DNA of 64,000 nt from contig CM020507.1 of assembly GCA_009823395.1 (NCBI GenBank), positions 7,462,501 to 7,526,500 of the forward strand, in the 5' to 3' direction. Below are positions 12,867-25,279 of the stretch, in pieces. The DNA comes from Thamnaconus septentrionalis (Eukaryota > Chordata > Actinopteri > Tetraodontiformes > Monacanthidae). Position 1 is the stretch's first letter. Every line of letters starts with the position of its first letter. The translations under genes were made by a program, and so were the position numbers. Below the pieces are notes generated by a model. It worked only from the letters and a program-made list of their open reading frames with translations. It had not been told where the DNA came from and did no database searches.

Positions 12867-13526
12867 TCGCCGCAAGTTCAATGTGGCGCTTTTACAGAGC
12901 CGTGAAGGTTACATTCATCTCCCGAGGTGAGCAAATCTAAGAGCTGCTTTCAAATCTCATCTGTTTAAAACCTTCCAGCTGCTGATAACTAGGTATAATA
13001 CAATAGTGACTAGTGTATAAATTTTAGTAGTGATTATAATGGATTTTAGTGGACGATGCTCATAATTAGATTAGACAGGTTAGCTCTAAGGCATTTGCCA
13101 ATGATATTGTTATTGCATTAATCTGATTAAATAATGAATTAGATTAAACTTTATTGAAGTTTTAAGGTTCTGCAATCCGACAGAAACTTAAATATAATAT
13201 ATTTAAGTTTCTGTTTCTTAAATATATACAGAATAGTACTAATGTGTCGAGTGGCTCAGATCAAATGAAAATACTTTGGTCCATTAGTAACCTTCTGCCT
13301 AAATGTTCACATATTACTGTTGCCTACTTCTTTATTCAGTACACGATGACCAATATGTGTCAGCTCTAACACAGACACCTTCATCTGTCGTCCTTTCTTG
13401 TTTTGCCTCTATGCTTCTTTGTCGTAGGTGAAAACAAGACATGCAAGTAAATAACAGGTTTGATTTCAGCCACCAGCTGCTGATGCCACTTCCTCCTTTG
13501 TCACGGCCGTGGAAGTTGGCTTGAGG

Positions 13527-16500
13527 ATGGGCCGAGATCTCGGACTGTTTCTGCTGTCACTCAAGCTGCTGTGTGCTTTAGTACAGTCGAACGGTAAGTG
13601 TCAGCATCTATCATTTCTTAAGTGGACACAGTACTGCAGAATTCTGTGATGGCAAAGCTTTCAAAAATAATGATGTTTTGGTTTTCAACAAATTGCTGCT
13701 TTTTGGGTCAAGGTCCATGGTGTAAAATTTCTCATGGTAAGAATGCAAACAACATTGTTTATTTTTTTGTCTGGCTGTCTATCACTTCAGCTTCAGTTGT
13801 CATGAACCTGAACCAGACTGGTCTGCTGGACGACCTGCAAAGCAGAAAGCAGATGACTTCAGCGTCACTCTGAAAACGCTTTTCTCTCGTCAAACACCGT
13901 CTGAGAAATGCCGCTCAGACGCTACTGTTGATCCCTGACTCGATCTGATGAGTTTGACGTCAGGGTGAAAATCATTAAGCCCTGAGCAGATTGACCTTCT
14001 GGGGCTACTCTAGATGCAAAGTGATGAAATATGGCCACACTAGTGAAGCTGCTTTGAGTGCTAACTTGGTTGCAGATCAAAAATTACTGAAAACACGTTA
14101 TTAATTAATTTAAGCAAATTATTTCTTTAATTTTAGTGACTTTTACATTAAGCATTTTAATTATATTCTTCTCAATCCAACCAATTTTGAATTCACTGAA
14201 AACTTTTTGGGCCCTTGTGTTGTTGCTACGCTTGCCAGGCTCGTCTCCCCCGGGGAAACCCACCCTGCTTGGCTGCAGATCCCCTGAGAAGGAAACATTC
14301 AGCTGCTGGTGGCAGCCGGGCTCCAGTGGAGGTCTGCCCACCACACATCGCCTGTACTATGAGAGGGAGAGGTCAGTCTTTTCTCCGGGGTCTTTGCTGA
14401 TTATGAGGCGAAGACTCCCAACAAATCCTGTGAAATTATATTCAGACCTTCTGTGATTCGTAAAAAGTTTTCATAAAAGCTGCTGGTCATGTCCTCAACC
14501 TCGCGGTTGCAGCGTCACAGACAAACGTTCACCACCTTTATTAAGGGTCAGGAAACATCCACATGATTTCTTATCAGTTAGAAACCAACTTAGGTGCAAA
14601 AAATGTGTTTGCTTGACCCAGTAGAGTTTTTACAAGCCTATTGTGTACACGCAGTTCACTCATCTAGTTTTTTTTCCCTCATACACAGGTTACAGGGAAC
14701 GCACGAGTGTCCAGACTACCAATCGGCAGGACAGAACTCGTGTTTCTTCAACAAGAGCCACACTTTTATCTGGGTGGACTACAACCTGACGGTGGTGGCC
14801 CACAATGCACTGGGGAATACCACTTCAGACACCTTCAAGGTGGATGTGATGGACATTTGTAAGGTGTCGCTCTAATGGGGGGAAAAAAAAGGGAAAGGAA
14901 ATGAAAGGTTTTATCGCGCTGTGGGCTTCCTGACTGTCTCTGGTCTCTGTCCTCGACAGTGAAGCCAAACGCCCCTGAGAATGTGACGGTGCAGGTGGAG
15001 GAGAAGGAGCACGCCACCTTCCTCCACATGAGCTGGGAACGTCCCCCAAACACGGATACCGAGTCTGGCTGGGTCACCTTCAAGTACCAAGTCAGAGTCA
15101 AGCAAGGAAACAACAACCAGTGGAAGGTGAGTCAAAAATCCAGAAGGACCCAAGTCCCACTGTGAACTCAGCGACATTACATTGTTGTTGCTACGGCTTC
15201 TAACCAGTGATAGAGAGTAAGAAGTTACATGTAACGTCGTCAAATAATTTATTGACAAATAAAAACATCATTGTAATCAGTTAAATTGCTGGAAATTTAT
15301 TTTAATTAAATTACAGTTACTTTTGAAATTATTCATGACTGTTTTTCATTACATCTGATCATTTTTTATTAGTATTTTTATACTTGTATATAAATACTAT
15401 ATATACTTATTTTATACTTTAATAATTATACAAATTTTTTGATACTATTCTGATGCTTCTGATTGGCTGTCCTTTCAAATTCAGAGTTGCAGCGCCCCCT
15501 ACCACTCGCCTGCAAATTAAGTCTAATAGTGGAGAACAATACATTACTTTGACAACTTAATCAAACAGAGTTACACTAATATTACATCTTCAATAGAGTA
15601 ACTTGTAATTGTAATTGTAATTGTAATTGTAACCAATTACATGACCTTTCTGTGTGGAGTTTGCATGTTCTCCCCGTGTCTGCGTGGGTTCTCTCCGGGT
15701 TCTCCGGCTTCCTCCCACACTCCAAAAACATGCATGTGAGGTCAATTGAATATTCTAAATTGTCCGTAGGTGTGCATGTGAGTGTGAATGGTTGTTTGTT
15801 TCTATGTGGCCCTGCGATGAACTGGCGACTTGTCCAGGGTGTCACCCTGCCTTCGCCCTAAGACAGCTGGGATAGGCTCCAGCAGACCCCCGTGACCCTG
15901 AATTGGAATAAGCGGGCATAGAAGATGAATGAATGAATGAACCAATTACATTTGCAAAGTCATCTTCCAAATACTGCTTTTTACAGACTGATGAGATTTG
16001 GGATGTAATTTGTGGCCTTCCAAACATGAAGTAAACATGTATGATTTAACTTAAAAGAAAAGAAACAAAACAACAAACAACTAAGCAAACAAGTTAAAAG
16101 GTAACCAGCTCTGTTCAAACTGCACAGGACACATGGATGGTGTATAATGTCGATATTGCCCCCAAAACTGCTTCTGCGTGATGACTTTGTACACAGCAGT
16201 TTGCTCAGTGCATTGAAAGTGACAACGCTTTGTTTGCTCTGTAGGAATACACGTCTGGAACACAAACGCACTTCAGCCTGTTTAGCCTCAGTCCTGGGGG
16301 GGTGTACGTGGTGCAGGTGCGTTGCAGAATTGATCATGGCTCCTGGAGCAAGTGGAGCAACGCCACTTGCGTAACAGTGCCTGGCAGTAAGTCCCAAGAC
16401 TTGCAGTTGACAGAAAAACAAAACTTTGAAACTTTTACGCGAGCGCGTAAACATATGTAGCTGGACAGATTTAGTACTGAAACCACATTTGTTCCGTCAG

Positions 16501-17779
16501 CTGGCGGAATTGGCAGCAGAGGTGGATTTGACCACCTTCCTTAAATTACAAAATATACCTGACAGTATATGTATCCCATGTACTTCATAATATGTTTACG
16601 CGCTCGCGTAAAGGTTTCACGTGCTCACGTAGAATAACATTGGGAAAGGGAAACTCATTAAAAAAGTCATTAAAAAAAAAAATCTGTTTCCCTTTAGGGG
16701 CTCTGTACAATTCAGACCTTCAGAATGGGAAAGCATTTTGGATACTGGTTTATGTGCTGTCTGCAATTCTGCTGATTGCATCCATGTGGATCCTGGTCAT
16801 GAAGAGGAACTGGTATGTATCCTGCTCCTCAGATGGGTTTTGCAAAAGTCAGGATTTGACCCTACAACTTGATGACTTTGTTCCTCAGCATGTCACGGTG
16901 CATTTTACCTCCTGTTCCCGGTCCGAAGATACGAGGAGTTGACCTTCAACGACTCAAGGTGACAAAGCAACCGTTATTTTAATATTTGTATTATTTCATT
17001 ACCTAAAAAAACAAAGCCCCATCTGACCCTCACAGAGCAGACGACCTGAAGACATCAACACCCTGACTATCAACCAGAACTTCCCTCTCATGGCGGCTTG
17101 GAAAGAGCAGATGGAGGAGTATCTAATCGTGACAGAGAACGACAACAAGCTCCTCTCAGACGTATCGAATGTTCAAAGGATGAAGCAAAGCCCAGTCAGT
17201 CTCCTAGGCTGTGGCTTGGATTTCAAACGGCAACATGAAGAGCTGATGGCCTTCCAGGGCGACACCGAGGAGGCGGTGAAGACAGAGAATGATCAATACC
17301 AGGAGAGTTTAAGCTACACAAAGGTGTCCCAAGTGCCCAGTGGAAAATGGGAGAGTGGTTTGAACTTTGCAACCGTGGAGACAACAGACATGGGTCTGCC
17401 AGTAAATCATCTAAACCCTGCCGCAAACAGCGGCTATGTGGATATTCTGACACAGCTTGAGGAAGAGTTGGACTTGGACGGAGGAAAAATGTTGAACGGC
17501 GATGATGCTCACCACCCGACAGGCGCCCGGGCGCAGGAGGCGAACCCATCGGCCGACTACAGCAGGGTGAGAGAGGTGGGCGCCGGCCACACGGTGTTTC
17601 TGCAGAGGCACTCTGAGCCGGTTTACAGCCGCTGCAGGGAGAAAGAGGTGAACGATGCCTCTGCGACCACGATGACGGTGACGAGGCCTCGCGAGCCTCA
17701 AGACGCCAGAGCTGGCACGGGCACAGGACTCGTGGACAGCGGATATGTTGATACCGTCCCTGAAACTGCTTCAGTGTGA
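13527..17779 (+). CDS. prlr: Prolactin receptor
   Basis: Class I cytokine receptor for prolactin (and related fish hormones), signalling through JAK2/STAT5. Exons: 13527-13593, 14239-14371, 14689-14858, 14960-15126, 16245-16386, 16698-16812, 16889-16958, 17036-17779; total 535 codons. Signal peptide ([18 protein letters not shown]), then two fibronectin-like domains with [13 protein letters not shown] and a WSKWS box. A transmembrane helix ([20 protein letters not shown]) follows, then Box 1 ILPPVPGPK encoded by the 70-nt seventh exon. The cytoplasmic tail is one large exon carrying two SGYVD tyrosine motifs (Tyr422 and Tyr525). Teleosts have two paralogues (prlra, prlrb); I cannot decide which this is. 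Growth-hormone receptor is excluded by the Box 1 context and the WSKWS box. Confidence 0.93.
15605..15942 (+). mobile_element. LINE 3' tail with (TTGTAA)n in prlr intron 4
   Basis: A (TTGTAA)n run at about 15605-15636 precedes a well-known fish sequence beginning GTGGAGTTTGCATGTTCTCC and containing AGCTGGGATAGGCTCCAGCA. It ends in GATGAATGAATGAATGA. This is the 3' end of a common teleost non-LTR retrotransposon, plus orientation. From memory it belongs to the L2/CR1 (Maui-like) or Rex group; the exact family needs a repeat library. Confidence 0.75.
16429..16618. mobile_element. Miniature inverted-repeat element with hairpin-forming ends
   Basis: TTTACGCGAGCGCGTAAA at 16434-16451 reappears inverted at 16595-16612. 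With flanking bases, the terminal inverted repeats extend to about 28 bp. Each end is itself a near-perfect palindrome around a central AG/CT. The element is about 185 bp, lies in the intron between prlr exons 5 and 6, and has no coding capacity. Confidence 0.65.
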
Positions 17780-17858
17780 CGGATGTGTTGGAATCTAATC
17801 ATTTGCGCTCGTCTGATATCTACGAAAGAGGATCAGGGACACGAGAAGAAAAAACAAT

Positions 17859-18280
17859 ACAGGAAGGAGATTTTTATTAAGTTTTCATTTCGAGTTTTAA
17901 GTGGACGTAAAAAAGACAATTTCGTGAATAAAGTAGAAATTTCATGAATAAAGTTGACGCAAATAAAATGGAAATTGACGATTAAACTGGATGGATGGTG
18001 GATTAACCCGGTTACCAGTTAAAAGCAAACTGCCAAAAACAGGTGCATCCCAAAAGGTTCACCCAAAGTAATTGGGAAACTTGTGTGCAGAGCCTTTCGA
18101 CTATTCTCGACATTTTGACTTCACGTTGACATCAATTTCTAAATTTTGATTTTATTCATGAAATTTCGTCTTTTTTATGTCAACTTTAATCTCAAAATCT
18201 CGAATTGGAAACATGAAGAAAAAGAAACAATTCTATCTTAATTTTTTTCTCTTAATCCTAATCCTCTTCCAAAGATATCT
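17859..18280. repeat. Interspersed AT-rich foldback repeat, copy 1
   Basis: Starts GGAAGGAGATTTTTATTAAG and contains AATAAAGTTGACGCAAATAAA and ACTGGATGGATGGTGGATTA. It then carries motifs in inverted orientation (CAACTTTAATCTCAAAAT). It is closely similar along most of its length to 30785-31300, so it is a dispersed repeat. It occupies the prlr 3' region. Confidence 0.8.
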
Positions 18281-19720
18281 GATATCTTATATTAATACTC
18301 AACAAATGAAAAAAAAAAAAAAAAAAAGTAGAAATAATTCTGAAAAAAACTGCAATATCTTAAATCTGCTTTATTTAAGGAATATTTTTTGACAATATAT
18401 TTTACATACAGTTTTTATTCAAGGTGGAATCATCAAAAATAAATCAGAAGACCTTTCATCTTACATTTTTTACGATTTCACAGTTTAACTGCGCATGACG
18501 TTCCTATTCACAAACAGAGCAGAACAGAGTCGGCAGATGTCAACTTTGATTCCCACACAGACTGAAAGCAGCTCTTCCAGAAAAAAAGACAACCTGTCAC
18601 TGTACTGCTCTGAGATTTAGTGCGCAAGTTTGAGACAACAAATATTGAGAAAACATCAAGAGAAGTCAGTGATTTGAACTGCAAACATTCACACTATGGA
18701 ATTATTCAAAAGATAGAGGGTCTTCATTTTCCTGCCGTGCGTGTCAAATACAATCCGTGAAACATTCCACCACCTTCAGAAAGAGCGTCTTTCTGTAAAT
18801 ATAGTGATTTTTATGCAAAAAAATACAAGTCACATCAAGATTAGGTCTGTAAAATCATCTCAAAAATAAACATGTTAATGAATGAAGTTGTGTCAAGAAG
18901 CAGTGTTTGCAACATCTCGGGAAAAAAATGGAATTTAAGTATAATAATAGCATGTCATCTTACAGTGTACACAACCACGAGTAGTGTACTTTTGGAAAAA
19001 ATAGAAATGATGACAATCTGAGGATTGGATTTGTGACGAAATCAACATATTTTTTTATGTCTAATCTAGACCCATTGTGTCAAGGGGGCCAAAAAAAAAA
19101 AGTAAGACTGTCTGTGTTGGATAAATTTGTGAATATAAATTAGATTCCTACTCTATACTTCATGTCACAGCCTTAGAGTCCAGCAAAGCCTGTAAAAATT
19201 AAAAATTAAATGTGTTAAAAGTTAGTGTAGCCGAGAAGCTGTGAAGACAGAGTTACGTAAATGAGCAAAAAATGATTGGTTGTCAAACTAGATTGTATCC
19301 AGTAAAATAAAAAATGTGCACAAGAAACTGTGTGGTCTGAGTTGCTTAACAACTAAGATCGTTTTATTCCTACATTCACAGAATAACAATCGTGCTTTTG
19401 TCTGCTGTTTTTCCACAGGGGTCAATGCACTGCCACCATTTCACCAGTTTAAATCTAACTGACCACTGAAAAACACATTTACTGAGTGATATTTTCCAGT
19501 TACAGGGAGAAAAAGGGACAGAACTATTCTTTAACTCCAGTCTGATAGTGTCAAGGAAAAGGAAAACACCACAGCAGCTTCTAGTCAAAAACTAGGTGTC
19601 AAAACAACGAACTGGTTCGCTCCTCCATGTGCATTTTTCCGGTACCTTACGCAAAGACTGTCCCAGTGTTTGCTCTCAGATGCAGCTTCACGTCCGAGGC
19701 ACAGCCGGATTCTGCCACCG
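18281..19720. other. Tail-to-tail intergenic region between prlr and secisbp2
   Basis: AT-rich with poly-A tracts, and no supportable exon. It should hold the rest of the prlr 3' UTR and the secisbp2 3' UTR. A minus-strand AATAAA at 19363-19368 is a plausible secisbp2 polyadenylation signal. Confidence 0.5.
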
Positions 19721-22700
19721 TCAGCTCTTCTCGTCTTCGGTGTTTTCGATACGTTCGCTTTCCAAGTGCATGAAGCTCAGCTGCTCCTCAAAGTTCAGAT
19801 ATGCGTGTTTGGACTTGTTCGAGACGATTTCCTTCCAAATTTTTACTATGAAACACATAAAATTCAGGTAGGTCAGGTGGGTCAGCTAATGTGCTCGGTG
19901 GTTGAAGTCACAAGGTCGCACGACGGGCGGTCACTTACAATACTCCGGTTCCTCTGGTTGCGTTTGCTCAGGACAGGTTTCAGCCGCCTCAGAGGGGCTG
20001 CTCACCTGCAGCTCGCTCTCAGCGTTCACTTCCTGCTCGGCTTCAGCGCTGCCCGACTGCTCCAGATTCAACATCATCACTTCATAGGCTTTCCTGGCCT
20101 CCGATGACAACTCAATCATCTTGTGGTAAATGTCCTGGAGGAATTCCAAAGAACGTTTGGTTATTTAGCGTTTACATTTTTTTTTTTTGTCAAATTCTAT
20201 CAATAAAGTTACAACTCCTTTTACGCAATCAACACGTCGCGGTTGCTGACCTGAGCGCCGTCATAGTTGAAGATGCCCACCAGGCTGACGGGCACCACCT
20301 TGTTGACGCAGCGGCCCAAAGCTTTCCTGGAGAGCGCAAACACAAACGGCACCTCCTGTTCGCGACAAGTGTTGATGATGGTGTAGAGCGCTTCGTCCAG
20401 GCCTCCTGCACAAAGACAACAGCTCACCATGAATCTCAGGGTCAAAGTCTTCAGTGCTCTGTTGCCGATCACCGAACAAAATGTCTAGTGTGAACAGATA
20501 GAAATGTTTTACTTAGTTATGTAGTGGGAGTTTGTTGTTCTTATTGTAACAAGGTTTTTCACTTGTTAAGTCATTTTGTATACTGTGCGGTACTGGTGTT
20601 GTCGGACGAGGATGCGAGTGCGGTGCACCTTTGGACTGGATGCGCTCACAGTTGGGCGAGATGACGACACACTTGATCTTCCTGAGTTTGAGGTGCTTCA
20701 GGACCTCCCTGAGTCCCATCACGATGCGCCTCTTCATGCGGGCCTTCATGGGGTCCTTCTGGTACAGGCGGTCCTGGAAACGAACCAGTTCCTTCATCAG
20801 AGCCGTCACACACTCGTCCACATCTTTGCTCAGCATCTGGTTGCAGTAGCTGCGTATGTGGAAAATTCACACTGTAAGCAACGGCTTTCGTATTTGTATT
20901 TTGCATTTCTTGCAGTGGGGTTTTTTTTGTTTTTTTTTAATGTTCTTACTTTCTGAACTTCCTGCTGTGGATTATGGGATGAATCTTTGGGCAGGCCACC
21001 GGTGACACACTTTGTTGCTCCGCAGCTCCGTCTTTGTCCTCCTCGTCCTCCTGCTCCTCCTGCTCCCCTTTCTCCTCCTGCTGCTCTTCCTTCTCCTCTT
21101 TAAGCATGTGGGTTGCGGCATTTAATGGTGACAGATCATCCACTTCCTCTGCCAGGGTGTTTACGTCATCTGGGGAGATTTAAGGTATAAAACGAAGATT
21201 AAAACAGAGTCAAAGTCGCAAACCCCTGAGGACTTCTAAATTTATTTCAAACACTTAAGATGCTCGTTCTCACCCGTGCCGTCGGTAACATTGGACTGCT
21301 CGTCCTCAGCGGCATCAGTGACAGGCTGGAACTCTTGCTCAGGCAGCAACCCCTTCTCTTCCAGCAAGCGCCTCTGCTTCCTCTCCTCCCTCTCTTTCAG
21401 AATCACCTGGAGGTGAAGTGAGAAAAAAAAAACAATAAGCATGCATCCTGAAAAACAAACAAACACGTATACACAATTTGGTCAACCTACCTTTTTCAGA
21501 GCAGTAGGTTTCTTCAGTTTGGGTACCTCTCTCTGCTTGCCTTTTTTCACCAAAGGGCTCGTTGAGTCCAAAGGATTGTGGGCAATTTTATCCTGCTGCC
21601 GGAGAGGCTTCTTTTGGGCCGACAGCTGTTTTTGGACAACAGGAAGTCCTCCACCAACTACAAAGGAATGAACATTTTTACGAGTCATTTCTCAGTCAGA
21701 TTGCAAATTACTTTGATTATATTCACATAATATTATGTCTGAGCAGACAAAAGAGAAAAAAAAGCAGCCTTAGGGAGCATTTACTGCCCACCTGAGAGAA
21801 TGACAGGTTTCACATCCTGCTTGTCCTTTTGAGTTTGTTGCTTTTTTTCTAGAGCAGCCAGCATGTTTCCAATGTCCAGCTGAACAGGGAATTTGCTCTT
21901 CTTCCCAGACACCTTCTCAGCTTTCTGAAAATGACAACACAGAGAACGACGGTACAATTCATCTCCTTGCCGAGATCAACCTTAGTGCAGATCATTTCTT
22001 CACCAAAAGGCCTGCTACTAACCGCTCCCTTTTTCGACGTCTCTGCTGGCTGAACTGTGGCCGCGTTCAGTTTCTCCTTAGTGTGGTTGACATGCTGAGG
22101 ACGATCGCCTTCTCTTTGGTTTTCCTGAAACAAGATTTTATTAGATCAAAACGATGAATTGTCTAACCCTGTATTGTAAATGGCAATGAAGTGAACAATA
22201 AAAGAAAAAAAATTTTTAAGAAAAAAAAAAACACGCCGTGTACCTCATTGCATTGTTTTGCTGTACTGATGCTTCCTGAGAATCTTTCGTTCACCTTCAG
22301 AGCCGGAGATAAACCTGGAAACTCTTCGTCATCCTGAGGATAAGAGAAAAATTTCAGCTTCCAAACAATCCACAAGTTTCAAGTTTTTAAAATAAATAGT
22401 TCAGATTACCTCAAGTTTAGGTGGTTCCTGATAAATCATTTGCTCATCCAGATCAGCGTCTTCACTCTCACCAGCACCTTTAGCTTTCTTTTTTCTTTTC
22501 CTACGTTTTTTCTTCCCTGCGTTGCCCTCTTCCAGTAGACTGGCAACTTCCTCCATCTTATGAAAGAAACAATTGCAGTTCATGTAATTTGAAGCCGTTA
22601 CAATCGTTGTCACATTCCCCTTCTGTTGTTATTTTGTCACCATCTTCTACACTCCTGCTGCACAAAACTGCAACCCAGTTTCCCACCGTGTGTGAAGCTG

Positions 22701-24417
22701 GGTTGCAGCTGTAATGCTGGAGACATAAATCAAACATAGCATTGCACCTGCACATGGTTGCTGCTGACTGGGCTCTCTTTAGGGACGGGCTTCTTTGGAG
22801 GTTGAGAGGCAATGTTAGCCCAAGAAGTCACAACACGCTCACCTATTTCAAATAAACAAATTCAATAAAAAAAACAAAAAACAAAACAAAACATATTTTT
22901 TTTGAATATGTAAACTGTAGCAATTTTAATTGAATCTCATTTTGTTGCTATTGTCATTTCTGTTTACGCGTTCAAAATAAACCAACTAACTAATTGTAAC
23001 TATTGTTATGAATGTAGCAAATGCGAAATGGACACTTTTGCTAACCTGGTGAGGCAACGCATGGACCTGGATCAGCTTTGGTTGCAATTTGTTGGGACCG
23101 CGTCGGGGATTCTCTCCTACTAGACTGATCAAAAACAAATCAGAAGATTGATAAGAACCGACCGAGTGGTGACAACGATATAGTAGCTATTATCTGACAG
23201 CGCTCACCTTCCAGGATGATGGCGCTTTTTGCGCCTGGGGGACTTTGGGATGAGGAGTTGGACCCCAGCGCACTCTCTGAGCAGGGGGAGGTTCTTCTTT
23301 GGCTGGCAAAGCGCCTGCTAACTGTGGAAAATCATTCATCCTGACCTCGAATGAGTTTTCCCATGCAGGTTTTGGCTTTCCTGCATTGTTTGGAGCAGAG
23401 CGTGCACCCCTGGAACCTGTGGTGGGATTATATTTCAGGATTAACTGTTTACATCTCTGAAGCTTTTGCTTAATATGAAATAGAATAAATATGTGACACC
23501 TTTTGTCTGGAAAGCCGGAGAGAACTTTCCCATAGTTTTTCCTCTGGCAGGAGAGTCACTGCTCCTCTGTGGTGTCTGAACAGAACAAGGGAAGTTTACA
23601 TGAATTTATTTCATAAATTACATTTGATGGTCATGAAGGAAAAAAAAAGAAAAAAAGAGCAAGAACCGACCCATTTAGCACTGGAGCTGCTGCCCAGGTG
23701 ACTCTTGGAAACATCACTTTTTGCTGTCGGTGCTCTCTCTTTACTTGATGTCTGCCTCGGACTAAATCCCGACAGGTTCCTAAACGAAAAACATGGATTG
23801 AAACAAACGAGAAAATCCGGCTGATGTTCATTCCGCTGCTAACGGCATCCTCAAGGAATTTCCTCGAAACCTTCCCTTCGGTGCGGGACTTGAATTCCTC
23901 TTACCTTCTGGAAGGGTGTTGAGGGAGATGAGGGTTCGGTAGCGTCACATGCTGAGTTGAGTCTCTGAGCGGCGCTGTATGATCCCTCCTGGGCTCTCTC
24001 ACTTGTTTGTGCCCGTGGGACTGGACAGCAGCTTGGTTCCCCTGACACAAGTCAAAGTTGTTCTGTTAACATCCCGGGAAAACTGACCTTTGACAGTCAC
24101 GAAACTGGCTGCAAGTCAACGTGGGGAATATACTAGCTTTCTGGCCAACCAACGCACTACTCTGTTGACACATGGTTTACACCGGAGAAACGAGTAAATT
24201 GCAACTTTTGAACTATTAAATAAAGAAATGCCACGCTTAAATTACGCACCACCAACACTCTCTGTCCTCATTTTTTGGCGACCATTTGAACCTTCCGTTC
24301 GAACCCGTAAGCGAATAGTTTAAGTTCGCAACAAGTTAGCTTGTGCTAGCTTGTCAGGCTTGCGGCATAGCTTTTAAAAACACACAAGGGTAACTTTTCG
24401 TCATCTACCTCGTCCAT
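19721..24417 (-). CDS. secisbp2: SECIS-binding protein 2
   Basis: Binds the SECIS stem-loop in selenoprotein mRNA 3' UTRs and recruits the Sec-tRNA elongation factor, recoding UGA as selenocysteine. Eighteen coding exons, from ATG 24417-24409 (nine bases) to the last exon 19845-19721; phases close to 800 codons. The N-terminal half is Ser/Pro/Lys-rich and disordered. The Sec-incorporation region (about residues 396-475) has PLDSTSPLVKKGKQREVPK and ALKKVILKEREERKQRR. The C-terminal L7Ae-type RNA-binding domain shows GLREVLKHLKLRKIKC, VISPNCERIQSKG and VPFVFALSRKALGR. Human SECISBP2 is 854 residues. The paralogue SECISBP2L is an alternative, but this compact length and domain context suit SECISBP2. 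Exon 14 encodes a Glu/Gln-rich acidic run. The C-terminal exon ends NTEDEKS. Confidence 0.94.
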
Positions 24418-25279
24418 CTTCGGCCTTCTTTAAGCGTCTTCACGGCTTCGCGTGTTCAGTCATGGCTGTGTGAGTCGTCAAAAATTGCAGTTTGAGCTTT
24501 GCGTCACCCATGAAATGCAGCAACAGCGAGTTTGCTCTCCGGACCTGCACCGACCGCTCTACGGCAGTTGGCGCTAGCAGCTAACCGCGGTAACCTGCTG
24601 CTGCTAACAGCTGATTGCTGAGTGTTTCGGTCGAGGGGCTGATAGCGACTCCCTATGGCCGACTATATTATTTCACCTTCACAGCAAACACCTGACTACT
24701 TATTAATACATTTTGGATAAAATGTTAATAGTAAGTAACTTGCACAAAAAAAAAAACAGTGTTACTTCTACGATAGCCAGTTCAGGAAGAGTTCATACAA
24801 CACCTTTTGCGTTCTCCTTTGTGTCATGTTTAATCAATCAAGTCGTAAAAAATAGAATTATTACATCAAAGGACAAACAAAGCACAGGCATACATGAAGT
24901 AACGTTTCATATTTTTAAAGACTTAAGGTCATTTTGTTCTTTTGTTTAATACTATATAGAAATAGAATATCCACAGTTTTAAGTTGAACTATAGTAAAGT
25001 GGCACTTCATAAAATACAAAATCTGCATGTGACTGATAAAATAAAGCATATACAATAATATTAATGCTCCAAACCTTTGATTGCCCCCCTTTTTACATCT
25101 GTAAACAACAGAAAATCACTTTATTACATTACATTGCCTAATAAAGTGACCAATGACAACCAGCATCAAGGAATGTCTTTTTTTTTTTTTTTTTACATTC
25201 ATGCTTGTTCTCCCGGTGCATGTGTAAACATCACAGAACTAAATAAAGCTGCTGAGAGCACTCAGGTTGTTTGTGTGTC
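24418..25279. other. Upstream region of secisbp2 and 3' region of mfsd10
   Basis: No coding exon seen. The first few hundred bases should include the secisbp2 promoter (several GC-rich stretches near 24480-24610). The right part is mfsd10 3' UTR, with a minus-strand AATAAA candidate near 25112-25117. Confidence 0.5.

Larger units (their letters stand above)
12271..13526. other. Head-to-head region between malt1 and prlr
   Basis: About 1.25 kb separates the malt1 start codon (minus) from the prlr start codon (plus), and it should hold both promoters or 5' leaders. It contains an uninterrupted CTG/GGT run at about 12406-12443 and a diverged Tc1-like miniature element at about 12684-12866. No coding exon is supported. 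Confidence 0.6.

Noticed and set aside
15582..15861. Open frames on both strands in prlr intron 4
   Set aside because: They lie within the LINE 3' tail and (TTGTAA)n run.
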